Origin: Persicaria tinctoria
Lineage: Eukaryota; Streptophyta; Magnoliopsida; Caryophyllales; Polygonaceae
DNA: 64,000 nt
Direction: 5' to 3'
Assembly (NCBI GenBank): GCA_037127255.1
Contig: JBANSL010000017.1
Span: forward strand, 72,230,857-72,294,856
Positions 1 through 11,658 of the stretch are shown here, piece by piece. Below the pieces are notes generated by a model. It saw only the letters and a program-made list of their open reading frames with translations. It did not search any database and had not been told where the DNA came from. The translations under genes were made by a program, and so were the position numbers. Positions within the stretch are counted from its first letter, which is position 1; each line of letters starts with the position of its first letter.

Positions 1-579
1 TAGAGACTAGAGAGGTTAAGTCATGGAAGCCATCTCGAGGCCCACGATGACTCCCAAGACCGGGCCAGCTGCCATGACAATGGCTCCGGCGAATAAGAGT
101 GTTTCGGGCATCATCATAGGTGGTCTCTTATAATATATCCTATCGACGTTTCACCCGAGTCAAGTCTTGATCCATTAAAGTTTAGTTTATAGTAGTTATA
201 TTGGGGTTTTCCCCCTTCAATATTTTTCTTTTTTTCGAGTTGTCATCGTTTTTTTTAATTGGGTTTCTCCCTCTCGTCCTCTTTGAGATCTTTCCTAGAG
301 GAATTCCAATTCAAGATCATTTTTTTTTTAAAGGTTGTAATGGAATTGGTATTCCCGTATCATTTCTAAAAATTATTTGGTTTCTAAAGTACCATAGGCT
401 CCACTAGATGGTTCTAGTTTGGTAAAGGACTCTCTACCTAATGTTAGTTTTAGATCATTCAATATTTTGTTTGGATTATTGTCAAGGTTCCTATATTTAC
501 TGATTTTTCGACATATGTTTGGCTCAATATTGTTGGCAACGTTTCTTGTGTTTGGGTTCTAGAAGGAAATGTTATAAAT
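1..579. other. Intergenic, no gene seen
   Basis: AT-rich sequence with T-runs. The only open frame of any length (201-407, plus) is hydrophobic, low in complexity and resembles no family I know. I see no promoter, RNA gene or repeat boundary here. Confidence 0.5.
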
Positions 580-953
580 CCACTCCGATGATTCCTCACA
601 AAATTATTTTGGATATAAATAAAAATTGAAAAAAAATTAAAATATTTTTAGATTCTATACTCTTATATTGATATGTTTATAAAATTTTATTATGAAAATT
701 CATGAAAAATAATGAAAATTATTTTCTAAAATAATCTATATTTTAATTATCTATATCCTTAAAACATGAATTTCCATTATTTTAGAAAATATCGATTATT
801 TTAGAAAATACTTTTCATTATTTTTCATAATAAAATTTTATAAACATATCAATGTAAGGTATAGAATCTAAAAATGTTTTTTTTAAATTTTTTTTCAATG
901 TTTATTTAAACCCGAAATAATTTTTTGATATACCGAAAGGACCACCGGAGTGG
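580..953. mobile_element. Foldback MITE with long terminal inverted repeats
   Basis: The left arm (about 580-720) and right arm (about 790-953) are near-perfect inverted copies. Both contain the string TTTAGATTCTATAC and a run reading ATATGTTTATAAAATTTTAT, in opposite orientation. The outer ends are CCACTCCG and CGGAGTGG. There is no coding capacity. Long arms and a short loop fit a Mutator-like or other foldback MITE. I could not settle the target-site duplication, so the ends may be off by a few bases and the superfamily is uncertain. Confidence 0.65.
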
Positions 954-1209
954 ACCAGAGGATCTGGACAGGGTTGAAGCCTTCTTGGCTTAGAAAAAAA
1001 AATGTTTATTTTTTTTAATTTTATGAATAAAAGAGTATAAAAGAGTAATAAACCACTCCTGGTAACAAAACATTAACTCTTTATTAGATCTACTCGATAT
1101 GAGATGAACTAAACCACTCTTTACGGAAAAAAAAATGCCCCAACACACCCAAGCCACTTCAAAAATACTTGTATATTCTTAGGAGATAATTCGACAAGAT
1201 AACACGAAG

Positions 1210-1260
1210 CAGGGGCGGAGCCAGGGGGTCATGCGGTGGCTTGATCCCTGAAAAATATAA
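1210..1260 (+). mobile_element. Possible end of a Tip100-like hAT element
   Basis: The sequence starts CAGGGGCGGAGCCAGG. CAGGGGCGGAG is the terminal inverted repeat I recall for Tip100-type hAT elements. No matching inverted end was found downstream, so this would be a single surviving terminus or a degraded element. I see no transposase frame next to it. Confidence 0.35.
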
Positions 1261-1489
1261 ATTTTGTACATATACTAAAATGGGGGTATGTTACAAGGGT
1301 AAACTTGTAGCATAGCTGGTACGTTAGATTCGGTGATAGTTGGGTTTCTCTGATTTCCTAAAACAAAAATAAATTATTCTTGAGTTTACCTTATCCCAAC
1401 TGATGAACCATTTCTTGTTTAGGGCAACCAATCTTTTTGCAAGTAAAGATTGGTTTTATACAAAATGACCCAAATAAGTAGTTTTGTGA

Positions 1490-2400
1490 AATTAAACTTG
1501 ATATTTCGATTATGAGTCAAAAGTTCTTCACCTTCTCATCTCCCACATTGGCCCATGGAGTTTGGTATAAGCTAGTCGAATAGGCAACAACCAGCTTTAG
1601 GTAGAAACGTAAACGAGATGTTTAACAATTTCTTTTACTAGTAGAAAATTGATGTACTGAAGTCCGTTAAGACTCGGTCGGGATCGGGGGCCGTGTGCAC
1701 ACATGCGCTTATACCTTAATAGGGTTCCATCCTAAATTCAATTGACAATAGCCGGTCGGCTTGGGTTTGGTCGGGGTTATGGGTTGTCGATACTCTTCGA
1801 TTATGTTTTGGGTGGGGTTTTTGCGCCTGGGGGTTCTGCTTTCCTCCTCTGTTGGAATCCGGTGGTATTGGGATGGCCGGCGACTCTTCCTCCGGGGGAC
1901 TCGCCGTCTCCGGCTCCGCTCTCTATATCGTTTTGCCTATGGGGTGTCTCCTACTGTCGGGTCTCTTTGGGCCCAAAGGTGACCCGCTTTTGTGAGGAAT
2001 GGGCCAAACTTTATGCTTCGGACCCAAGTCTAATGGCTTGAGCCCAAAGCTTAGGGCCCAAGCATCGGGTCCTTCGGGCCCAAGGGTGAAGAGTTGCCAA
2101 TTTCGAAAATTTAAAATTATTGAGAAGTTGTCCACGAGGGTTTTATTTAAATCCCGTAAGATTTTGACAAAAATCTCAAGCTTGAACATTCCAAGCTCGG
2201 CTCGTTCAATAAGTTCATCCAATAGCCACGGAAAATCATCTTTACTTGTTGCTTCTAACTCCAATAGGCAATAGCAGTAAACAAATAGCCAGTAAACAGC
2301 TTCTATTTCCAAGTGTACAAAGCCGGAAACTTTTATATCAATGTACATAATTGGTATAGCTGTTGTAGTTACAAAAATTCACAATATCACCTCCAATCCA
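1490..2400. repeat. LTR-like remnant and unassigned repeat DNA
   Basis: The stretch around 1535-1750 contains strings typical of plant copia LTRs: CTCCCACATTGG, a short ACTGAAGTCCGTTAAG block, and near 1720-1750 the reverse complement of an AATTGAATTTAGGATGGAACCC-type motif. From 1750 to 2350 the DNA is richer in G+C, with repeated GGGCCCAA words. No terminal repeats or target-site duplication could be paired. The overlapping open frames on both strands have no recognisable domain. I treat it as old retrotransposon debris. Confidence 0.3.
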
Positions 2401-3938
2401 AGTAGGGTTTGGGAGCACAGCGATGCCCGAAAACCCCATTGGAGCATGGATGCTTAAGGAAAAAGAGATTAGGGGAAGAAGTAATTATTTCCATTCATAT
2501 GCAAATCAAACCATCAAACTTACATACATAGAAGTAGGAAGAGGAAAACAGCCCTAACAAAAGAATTAGACCCATCTGAAGTGGTCAATAAACCTAAACC
2601 GGGGCGAATATAAAAGGGAAAAGAGAACCAAACCCATGAAAAATAAGAGAGCCAGAACCGGACCATAGTGTTCTTGAACAGACCCACTAAAACATCACTT
2701 GAATAGAAACAATTGACAGCTTTAGCTGACACTAAAACTTCTTCAGTTCAAGGTAAGAAGGACGAAAATGTCGAGTTCTTCCTTGTATAGTAATATACTA
2801 ATATGATATAGAGAGAGAGATGCATGTCACTGATCATGCCCCACTGTGAAAGTGATTTACATCTCCACAAAGATACAATAAAAGATGAAAATAAGAAAAA
2901 AAAGGTATATGGACAAAAGCTTCCACCATGGAACTTGATGAATTAATCCACCTGTGGCTCAATTTACGCCAACTGCTCCGAATCAGATCAAATTCTAAAC
3001 CAGAGGGTTTCTCTATGGAAGTAGAATTACATAAAAGCTGAACTGGTTTAGCCAGGATTTTTTTTTTGGGTTTTTTTTTTGGTTGTTGTAAACCTAATAA
3101 TGTATTTCCGAAATTCCTAGTAAGCAATTCCTGCAGGAAAACAATGAGAAAGATCATGTTATCTGCTGAAGTTTGACATTCTTTAGTAATGGAAATAGAA
3201 GGTGACATTATGGGCAGAGAATGAGCAAGCAAAAATAAATCTGTCATGGGAATTCAACAAGCAACTCAATAGGTAAATGAACTAATCCGGTTCCATTATT
3301 TGGTTATTTCCTTCTTGGGGATGTACAAGAAAAATAGGACGGATCCCTCATCATTCAATAGATTCTATTATTTGCTTCATCTATTCTCTCGGTTCAAAAC
3401 ATTGTTTCATCCTTCATAAGATAGACAAATGTGAAAATGAAATAGCAAGGCAATTCAATATCAAGACATCATCGCGCAGCAAACACCTCTCAAATCAAGA
3501 TTCAAGAAGAGTATTTTAACCACACCATGACACCAATTGGTCCAGATTTAAATTGCAGGTTTTGATGATCCAGGTTGTTTGGACAATTTATCTATGTAAA
3601 CTTCAGTCCCTTTTGGTCTCAACTAGGATAATCAGATAATGCGTGAACATGTGATAATCAAAAGTAGAAGCAATTACTTGATGTACAGAGATATTTGGAA
3701 AAGGTATCACTGGATTTAGATAACAAGTTTAATGGCTTCAATTGTTACTTAAAAATACTTTAGTCAAGTGATCAGTTATGCCACATTCACCAACTCCATA
3801 AAGCTTGTATGTCTTAGTAAGAGTGCAGTTAAAGTGCTTGAGCATGATGCTAATTTAGAGCCAAAGTGCAAATAAGCGAGGAAGTGGAGAAAGAGAGTTA
3901 TCTTACCTCTATTTGATTTTCTAGGAGAAATGCTACAG
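2401..3938 (-). other. Probable 3'UTR and intron of the RRM gene, otherwise non-coding
   Basis: Just beyond the stop codon of the RRM gene, the minus strand has a strong donor (AGAG|GTAAGA, exon end at 3907). A good acceptor (TTTTCCTGCAG|G) lies at about 3131. A 3'UTR intron of roughly 3131-3906 with a terminal exon below 3131 is therefore plausible. Open frames in this stretch are short and unlike any family. This is inference from splice-site strings only; RNA evidence would decide. Confidence 0.35.
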
Positions 3939-5653
3939 CTACCAGCATAAACCGGGATTTTTGTGAGGAACTTCAGAAGTTGCATTTCCTAGTCCAAGCT
4001 CAAATGGAGTAGGGCCCTTAAACTCGGTAGGTGAAGGAAGCCAAGACAGCCCACCACTACCACCATACAGGTCCTGGAGATTATTGGCCTCAAAACCACC
4101 ATTTGATGCAGAAAATGATGATCCAGCTAATACATTGTTTCCGTGACTCGGTTCAAGAATAGCATCTGTGCGGCCATAATGGAGACTGCGAATATTGTTA
4201 GGAGAACTGGTCCTACCAGTGTGATCATTGAGAGGAGAAGATCCCCAAATAGCTTCAATTCTGTTGAAAGTCCCAGATGAGTTATCACCACTTCTGAAGC
4301 CATTTAATGAACTTGTAGAGTTGGTAGGATATGCAGCATTTGAATTACGCCCATTTCCCCACAAATTCCAGGATGAAGAACTAAAGGAAGGAGCGGTGGC
4401 CCCATCATTTCCATCATACTCAGCAAAGTTATCATTCCGGTTAGCAATTCCACCACTGTAAAAAGCAGGCCCTCCCCTTTCATATCCCATATTGGATACC
4501 AAGTTCAAAGCTTCTCTGCCGTTAGGACTCATTCTCAGCTCGTTAATCAGCGGTGTTCCATAAGAAGATGGTCCAAATGAAGGGAAACCACTTCGACCAA
4601 CAGAGATGGAGCTATACCTATCATCCATTCTCATTCCTAGCCCTCCAAATAAGCTTGGGTTGAATCCATTCATGAAGCTATTAACTCTATTCAGGCCATA
4701 GTTTCCAACAAACGGAGAATGGGTTGGTAAGGGAGAGAACTCTTTAGGAACAGCACGCTTGACCTCAACCATTTTTCCACTAAGCTCGTGAAATGTTTTA
4801 ACCAACACCCTGTCCACCGCTTCTTCAGAATCATAAGTGATGAATCCAAAGCCCCTCGGCCTTTGGGTGTTGTGGTCATACATAACTACAACATCTGTGA
4901 TTATCCCAAATTGATCAAAATAACTTTTAAATTCACCCTCAGTTATTGTAGATGGCAAACCTCCAACAAATATTTTCTTCGTGCGGACTGGACCTGGTGA
5001 TCCATGAACACTGCTGCTGCCAACTTTGTTCAACACCTGCTGATCATCCCTAGGAACAGCCTTCTTTGCCTCAACCTATCATTAACAGAAAATAAACAAG
5101 AAGACATGCTACAAATGCCTAGCTGATGAAGGGAAAAAGAGAATAGATAATGATTGTGTTATGTCAAACAACTATAATCATTATGACCATCAAATATTAT
5201 TTCCAATCAACAGATTATTCATTATTGTGTATATCAGGATTTTCATTTGTCAGCTGAACTTAGCCCTGTCAAATACAAAAATCCTTACCAATTAATTGCG
5301 GGAATTTCTTAGTTTACTTTCATTATACATTGTGAACAATGATGATTCAGTCCATTTCTATTTGATCCTTATTGATTTGACATACAATTCTAACACAATT
5401 TCCAATCATAAAGTTGTGAGATTGTCAAGTAACTTACCGTTCTACCATCTAGCATATGTTTTTGCCTAACAACTCTCTCTGCCACAGAGGGATCGGCATA
5501 GATGACGAAACCGAAACCACGGGCTCTCCCGGTGTTCCGATCCTTCATGATCACAGCTTCCACAACCTCTCCAAATGTCTCAAAATACTCCCTGAGCCTG
5601 TCTTCATTTGTATCCCACGAAATCCCACCCACAAATAGCTTCCCCGGCTCCAT
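3939..5653 (-). CDS. hnRNP-like RNA-binding protein with two RRM domains
   Basis: Two coding exons are seen. Exon 1 runs 5653-5438 and ends at ACG|GTAAGT. Exon 2 runs 5075-3939 after an acceptor GATAG. Joined in phase 0 they give about 450 residues. RRM1 has RNP2 LFVGGI (residues 6-11) and RNP1 RGFGFVIY (45-52). RRM2 has IFVGGL (about 107-112) and RNP1 RGFGFITY (about 146-153). The remaining 280 or so residues are rich in Gly, Ser and Asn, as in Arabidopsis and animal hnRNP A/B and DAZAP1-like proteins. The family binds single-stranded RNA and works in mRNA processing, transport or stability in nucleus and cytoplasm. Met at 5653 was chosen because it opens RRM1 in the usual way (MEPGKLFVGG) and lies 7 bases after a splice acceptor. 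The protein looks intact, with no missing RNP residues. The target RNAs cannot be read from sequence. Confidence 0.93.
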
Positions 5654-5660
5654 TGATGAT

Positions 5661-6029
5661 CTGCAAGGCAATTTCCCCAGCCAAACATCATCAACTTCAA
5701 TCAAAGGCACCAAAATCAAAATTGAAATAAAAACTGAGTTTCAGGCGATAAATATCATCTAATTCGGATCCAAATTCCAAATCAACAGGCACAAATTTCA
5801 CAATTCAAAGCAAATCATCACAATCCATGCAAAAACTCGCGCATTTTCTGGAATATTCACGAATTCCAATCCAAAAGCATTAGATCTTCTACAACTCGGA
5901 AAGCCACAATACAGATCGATGATCAATTCATCCACAATCGAAAACAATTAAACAAAAAAAAAAAATCCAAAAACGGCCGCGTGCGGAAGCTGAAAATTGG
6001 GGAGGAAATCAAAACGATCGAACAATTAC
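5661..6029 (-). other. 5'UTR intron of the RRM gene
   Basis: On the minus strand a donor TTTTG|GTAATT ends at 6030 and an acceptor CCTTGCAG|ATCATCAATG ends at 5661, directly before the start codon. The leader exon would lie at about 6030-6340, in CT/GA-rich DNA typical of plant 5'UTRs. Leader introns are common in this family and often raise expression. This is inferred from splice consensus only. Confidence 0.6.
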
Positions 6030-6380
6030 CAAAACCGATGATTACAGAAGCGGAGAAAGATGTATCAAGATCTGAGAGGAGGCATAACAAGAACAAAGAG
6101 AGCAAAAGAGGCCGCCCCTTTTTCTCTCTCTATTTCCTCCTCTCCTCTTGCTGTGACTCCTCTGCAAGTTAATTTGCGATTGATTGATTGATTGATGATA
6201 CAAATGGAGGATGAATCAATACAGAAAAGAAGGAATCGGTGGAGCTGCAAAAATGGATTCAGCAATCTAAAATTATAAAGAAGGAAGGAAGCAAGGAGAG
6301 AGAGATTGAGAGGGGGAGAGAGAGGGATGGAGGAGAGGTAGCTTTGGCTGTCCTCTCATGTAGAGGAGGAGACGATGAAA
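6030..6380 (-). promoter_or_regulatory. Leader exon and core promoter region of the RRM gene
   Basis: A purine/pyrimidine-asymmetric stretch (GAGAGA on plus, CTCTCT on minus) from about 6120 to 6330 lies upstream of the 5'UTR intron. CT-rich microsatellites are common at plant transcription starts. I cannot name a TATA box or exact start site. Confidence 0.4.
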
Positions 6381-6532
6381 GATGGTGACTTGCCAGTTTT
6401 TATGTCTTATTTCAAAATTTCAGTGCGTGTTTTTTTCCCTTAAAATATTATTATATCATATTTTATATTTATATAGGAAACATATATATATATATATGAA
6501 AAATATATTGGTTTTATTTTTAATAAAAAATA

Positions 6533-6767
6533 CTCCCTCCGTCTTAAAATATAGGTCGTTTGACTTTTTGACACGCTTTTTAATGTGTTAAAAACTCTAT
6601 GAAATATTAATTTTTTTTCAAAATTTTTAAAATAATTTCAAACTTATTAGTAATAAGTTTCAAATTTCTTAAAAAAATTTGAAAAAAATTTAATATTTCA
6701 TAGAGTTTTTAACACATTAAAAAGCGTGCTAAAAAGTCAAACGACCTATATTTTGAGACGGGGGTAG
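6533..6767. mobile_element. Stowaway MITE
   Basis: A 235-bp element is flanked by TA (6531-6532 and 6768-6769). The left end is CTCCCTCCGTCTTAAAATAT. The right end is its inverse with few mismatches, and the two arms can pair over almost their whole length, including GGTCGTTTGACTTTTT. CTCCCTCCGT ends with a TA duplication are diagnostic of Stowaway elements (Tc1/mariner). It is non-coding. Confidence 0.92.
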
Positions 6768-8527
6768 TACAATATATATTTGCAATTTATGGACAATGAT
6801 TGGATAGCCGATCTAGTAAGAGCTGCTCAAATTTTGGATCGAACCAGGTTTGGAATTTTCGGTCTGGGGTCGAACTTGAAATATAATGGTTCGGTCTCCT
6901 GGCTATAAAAATTAAAATTTTGATTTTCGGTCCAAGATCAAAACCGGACCGTAAATTAGGGTATGGGACCGGTGGATCGAAATGTGTACATATATGTATC
7001 TTTTTAAAATAAAAATAACGTGACCAAGTGAAAAATATTATAAATGATTTTTTCATTCAAGTATCTATATATCACTTTAAAACAGAAGAGTTTGCTGAGG
7101 TGTCTTACTCTCCTTAAATTCAGCTAATTCAACCACCAATCTATTTTATTCTACTTTTTTTTTTTCTCCTCTACTTCTTTTTATTTTTTTTCCCAAATCG
7201 ACCTAGGGTTCCTGGCTTCCTCGTCCCTTAGGCATCACGATTCTGCTTCCTCATGTAGAAGAAATCTTTCTTCATCATGTAGAAGAAATAATCCGCACAT
7301 TGCTCCGGTCACTGCCTCCGAACATCCTCCGAACATCTCCTGTCTCCGAACATTTTACAATAAATTATTACTACCCGTCCTCCCTATTCCTGCTGCCGGC
7401 CCTCCTCCGCCTCTCCCTATTCCTGCGGTCGATCCTCCGGCGTCTTCCTCCTCCGCTAAGGTTAGTCGCCCTCCTCTTCTCCATCTTACACTGGTTGAGA
7501 TTCAATGAATTCATTGTTTTGTTTTGCCTAATTTGACTAGGTTTTCAGATTGCTTCTCAATTATGGCTTCGTTTTCCTCCACGGCGAAAGCACCGAATCC
7601 TGTCTTCAGATTTAGTCTTCAGACTGATTCTCAATTATGATTTTTTGCCTAAATGACTCGGTACTTATTCTTCTTCCTCCTCCCTCTTCATCTCACTCTT
7701 TTCTATTTTGTTGACAGATCATTTTTATTTTTTTCATTCTTTTGCGTCTTGTGCGATTGAGAAATGGTTTCATTTTCTCTTTTCTTTTATGATTTTTGCT
7801 TTTCGAATTGGTGGATCTCTTAATTGAAATTCCCAGATTTCGAATGAAATGATTGAATCAGTTTAGCGGATGATGATGTTTGATTTCGAGGGCAGGGAAG
7901 TATAACTTTTCGAATTGAATCAGTTTACCGCATGATGCTGTTTTCGTAGAACTTGGAAATCAGCCGCTAGGGCTCCACATTCATTCCAATTCCGATCATA
8001 ATCACCGTGTATTACTCCTGCTGCAGTTCATCATTGTCGTTGTTCTGTTCTTACTCCTCCCCTATGTTGTTTATTCTTGCTGGTTATTTTTTTTGAATGA
8101 TTTCTGCTTAGTGCCGTTTTTAGAGTTTATTCTCCCCGGACTCTTGGGGTTTCACTCTCTTTTAGTTGCCGGTTCTAATTTCGAATTTCTGATTTTTTAA
8201 TTTGATTTTTTTTTTTTGAGTTTTGGTTTATAGCAAGCATTCCATGTAATTTGCTTGGTTGCATGTGATTTGCTGATGAAATCAGAAGTGTAATTTTGCC
8301 TTTCTAGGGTTTGATTTGATATTCTGAGAGCTTAGAATTTGGGAGAACTTTTCGTTTCTTTTTGCATTGTGTTATTGTGGTGATTAAAGATTACCTTGAA
8401 GCTTGCTTGGATTGGCATTGCGTTGTATTAGCAATGTTCAATTTTAATTTTTTATACACTTAACGGAGCATCTTTAAAGAATTAAGCTTCTAATAGGACT
8501 TTGTTTTGGATATGCTGCATGTTACAG

Positions 8528-8832
8528 GTTTCTGAATGGATGAAAGACAAAGGCATTTGTAAATTCTCACCAAGTGAACATGTTGTCCAGCTCGATTTGA
8601 TCGGTAGAGTCCTTTGGCTTTCTGCTACTGAAAGCTATTTCAGCAACCTGGAGGAGCATGATAAAACCGAAAAGACGTATGGAGCACTCCTCAGCTCTCA
8701 CTTAGAATGACATCATGTGTCTGTATACCAATGCTGAACAACTTGAGAAGGTTCCTGAGGTGCTAGCCGAGATGCAGAAAAACAAGGTTTCCCCTGATAA
8801 TTATAGTTTCTCCAGAGCATCCATAGATTGAG
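8528..8832 (+). pseudogene. PPR gene fragment captured in the Helitron
   Basis: After an acceptor-like TTACAG the plus strand encodes VSEWMKDKGICKFSPSEH and then DLIGRV, AESYF-like and EKTYGALL words. After a frame change at about 8706 it encodes NDIMCLYTN, VPEVLAEM and SPDNYSF. These are consecutive stretches of a P-class PPR protein of the At1g60770/At4g21705 kind. Roughly 35 residues are missing between the two parts, and the second part ends in TGA at 8830-8832. It cannot make a functional protein. The intact parent gene is not in this window. Confidence 0.75.
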
Positions 8833-9568
8833 GTTCAATTTTCATTGTTTTTGGCCTAATGTGTCTAGGTTTCGAGATATAAAATCGCCGAGGCTATGGA
8901 AATTGCTGAGGTTTGGCTATGGAAATCACCGAGGCTAATGACTACTCTGAGTCCTGCCTTCATCAATGTCCTAGAAATAAGGTTTGTCCTCATTTTCTTT
9001 GTCTTCCTTAATTTTGTTTCTAACATTCAATCTCTGGAAATCTGATTGCCAAAACTCAACGCAGATTGCCAAAACTGAAAAATGAAGGTTCCACATGTAA
9101 TTTCATTTGCTAAAACTTAACACAGATTGCTAACACTGAAAAATGAATAACAATTGCTCAAACTTGAAATTAAAAAAATGGATTTCATATAGCTGAAACT
9201 GAATGCAGTTGTTAACTTGGTTAGAAAATATCATCAGGTGTGATCTTATTGTCTGTTACGTGTATTATATCGAAAATACAATAATCCACGTCTTAAAATG
9301 CAACACCAAAAAAGGCACCTATTTTTTGGTGTTTTAGTTGTTTTATTACAATTTTCATTGTCTGTGTTGTGTCACTGTATGTGTATCTGCGCTGGAAAAG
9401 AGTAACATGTATGAGCCAATATCGTCAGTGAAAAGGGAAAGAGCTACATGCTCCCTGGTGCCCAGAATATGAATGTGAATAATGTGTCTATGAAATTGAA
9501 TCCCACTATATAAAGTAAATGAAATGAATTGACAGGTCTTTCCTTGCTCCCTGTACACAATGTTGAAG

Positions 9569-10028
9569 CTCTCTGGTTGAATGGCTTTCACAGGCTTGGC
9601 ATAGCAGCGATCATGGTTACTTGACAAGGTATGTTCAGAAAGAGATTATATCGGTTATGCTAATTTCTAAAATGTGTAATCTACTGCTTATACATAGCAT
9701 TATTTTACACTATTGCAGGTGGAACATTTCCTCTTACTGGGAATCAAGTGCAATGGTTTCTTCTTTTGATTTGAAAGAGATTGTAGAACCTCTGATGAAA
9801 TCTTTTACCGAGTCAACAGATGGTTCCAACGTAGAGATCAAAGAAAGTTCTTTAGTGTGGCACCAACTGTATACAGATCCTGATTTTGGTTCATGGCAAT
9901 CAATGGAGTTTGTGATTCACCAACTCCATTTGCTTGCAAACGAACTTGTGCATTTCAAGATAGGGCAGCATATTGTTGATGTTATTCCACAGGCATGCTC
10001 TGCTTCTATTTACGGTAAAAAATGGTAG
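9569..10028 (+). pseudogene. Class II trehalose-6-phosphate synthase fragment captured in the Helitron
   Basis: The plus strand matches the C-terminal phosphatase-like domain of plant class II TPS proteins: SL.EWL, LGIAA and HGY, then across an intron RWN, IVEPLMKSFTESTDGSN, IKESSLVWH, DPDFGS and GQHIVDV. The frame breaks between LGIAA and HGY (about 9608). An intron with good sites (ACAAG|GTATGT and TTGCAG|GTGG, about 9628-9718) is retained, so this is a DNA-level copy and not a retrocopy. Only about 120 of roughly 850 residues remain, with many substitutions (for example LYTDPDFG where the family usually has DADPDFG). It is non-functional as an enzyme. Confidence 0.75.
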
Positions 10029-10721
10029 TGTAAAACTCATGCAAAGTTTCCTTGATGCTGATTTTTTTTTTTTGGTTATTTTAAGGGATAAACAAATGAC
10101 TTGATGTGGAAAAGGTTATCTCATCAATACAGTACAAGAACTGCAACCATATTTGATTAATTAGCAATCCAATCTAATCTATAAATTTTTATTTTTATTT
10201 TATTTTTTTGGTGAACAATTATTCAACATTTTATATTTGACATTTAATATGTATATAATTTATTATTAACCTATAGTTTTTGTCTTCAGGAATTTGCATC
10301 GATGAAGCCTATAGCACCAACTCTGTGCATTTTGTGAACACCTATGTCGTTCAAGAACAATAGTGTTGTATTAGGATTTCTAAACATTTGTTTATATTTT
10401 ATTTTGTTATTCTTTATAACAAATATTTTATATTCTATTTTATTTTTTTCCTCGCATTCGCGCCATGGCGCGGGAATTCCACTAGTTAGTGAGATTAATT
10501 CAATTAAGTCTATTTTCATAATAAATCACTTTAAAAAATGTTATAAATTATTTTTTAATCCATTTAATTTTCAAACCGGTCCATTTGGTCCATAGACCGA
10601 AAATCTGAAATCGTATATTGTGGTTCTGGTTCGATCCACAATCCAAGATTTTCAAAATTTCGATCCTTCAGTCTTGAATCGGATCAGAATTCCCAGTCCG
10701 GAACCAGTTGTGCAGCCCTAA

Positions 10722-11658
10722 TCCATTCAATTATATTAATTTTATTTTATCTCAGTTTTTACTACTCCCTCCTATTCCTATATCGGTAATATTAGACATT
10801 TGCCTTCTTTACACAGATTTTAAGTAATTAAAATCTATATTATAAAATATTGATTTTTTTACAATTTAATAACTAGCGTTAAATTATTAAAAAATGTTTA
10901 AAAAAGTTAATAATAATAATATATATTTATTTGAAAATTTTACAATATTGTGCGAGAGTAAAATACTTTATATTTAGATCAAATGGAGTTGTTTTCATAT
11001 TCATTTTAATCCACTTGGCTTTTTTGTTATTGTGTGTGGAGTTGGCAATTAGGTATGTTGGATTATGATAATTACTTTGAAAAGATGAGCTGCATCAACG
11101 TATTGGATGTTTCCTCTACAACTAGTTGTTTCTTGAATTAAATTGGGAAATTTTAATTTTTTTAATAATCAAAATGAAATGTAATACGTTAGATAATACA
11201 TTTAAATTTAACGCATTATTATGTAAAATAAATTGGGGAATTTCGGAAAAAGAAAATTAAAGAAGAGCTGTCCATGTTATATACAAAGTGATCACACTGG
11301 CAGCCAACCAAATAACAAAAATAGTAATATTAAATTTTATTTGAAGTGATATTAAGGAACTCATAACATGCCTTCTTGCTTCTTGTGGGGGCAAGGCATA
11401 AATAACTTAATTATCATATATTTGCAAATCTCCCTAATAAACCTATATAGATAATTTGTTTGAAAATGTATTTTCCCAAAAAAAAGGGAAGATATTTTCT
11501 TCAAATACAACAAATATTCACACATTTATGTAATTTCCCAAATAATTGATGGACATTTGTAAAAAGATAGATTAATTCTGCCATCCTGGCACTAATTAAT
11601 TAAATATATACTCACAAAATTAATTACTTAATGATTCAACTTTAACATTATTAGTGAT
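10722..11658. other. AT-rich intergenic DNA, one Stowaway-like end
   Basis: TACTCCCTCC at about 10763-10772 resembles one Stowaway terminus, but no inverted partner was found before 11650. The rest is AT-rich, with no open frame over 60 codons and no other recognisable element. Confidence 0.4.

Larger units (their letters stand above)
7064..10485 (+). mobile_element. Non-autonomous Helitron carrying captured gene fragments
   Basis: The 5' end reads A|TCTATATATCACTTTAAAAC followed by GCTGAGGTGTC, as in many plant Helitrons. The 3' end is a GC palindrome (CGCGCCATGGCGCG, about 10460-10473), then a short spacer and CTAG at 10482-10485, followed by host T. This is the canonical TC...hairpin...CTAG structure inserted between A and T. 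There is no target duplication, and the two flanks rejoin inside one MITE. No RepHel helicase frame is present, so it is non-autonomous. The interior holds PPR-derived (8528-8832) and trehalose-phosphate-synthase-derived (9569-10028) pieces in the same orientation as the element, plus about 1.3 kb of exon- or leader-like DNA at 7190-8527 that I could not assign. Confidence 0.82.
6816..10721. mobile_element. hAT-like MITE split by a Helitron
   Basis: The flanks of the Helitron (about 6816-7063 and 10486-10721) are rough inverted copies of each other. The left reads AAGAGCTGCTCAAA with GGATCGAACCAG. The right, inverted, reads TTAGGGCTGCACAAC with GGATCGAACCAGAACC. Both share the words TTTTCGGTC and ACCGG. 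The most economical reading is one MITE of about 480 bp, interrupted by the Helitron. No clear 8-bp target duplication was found, so the superfamily call is weak. Confidence 0.5.

Noticed and set aside
1742..2348. Overlapping frames of 99, 91 and 141 residues on both strands
   Set aside because: GC-richer repeat DNA makes long frames on all strands, and no motif supports any of them.
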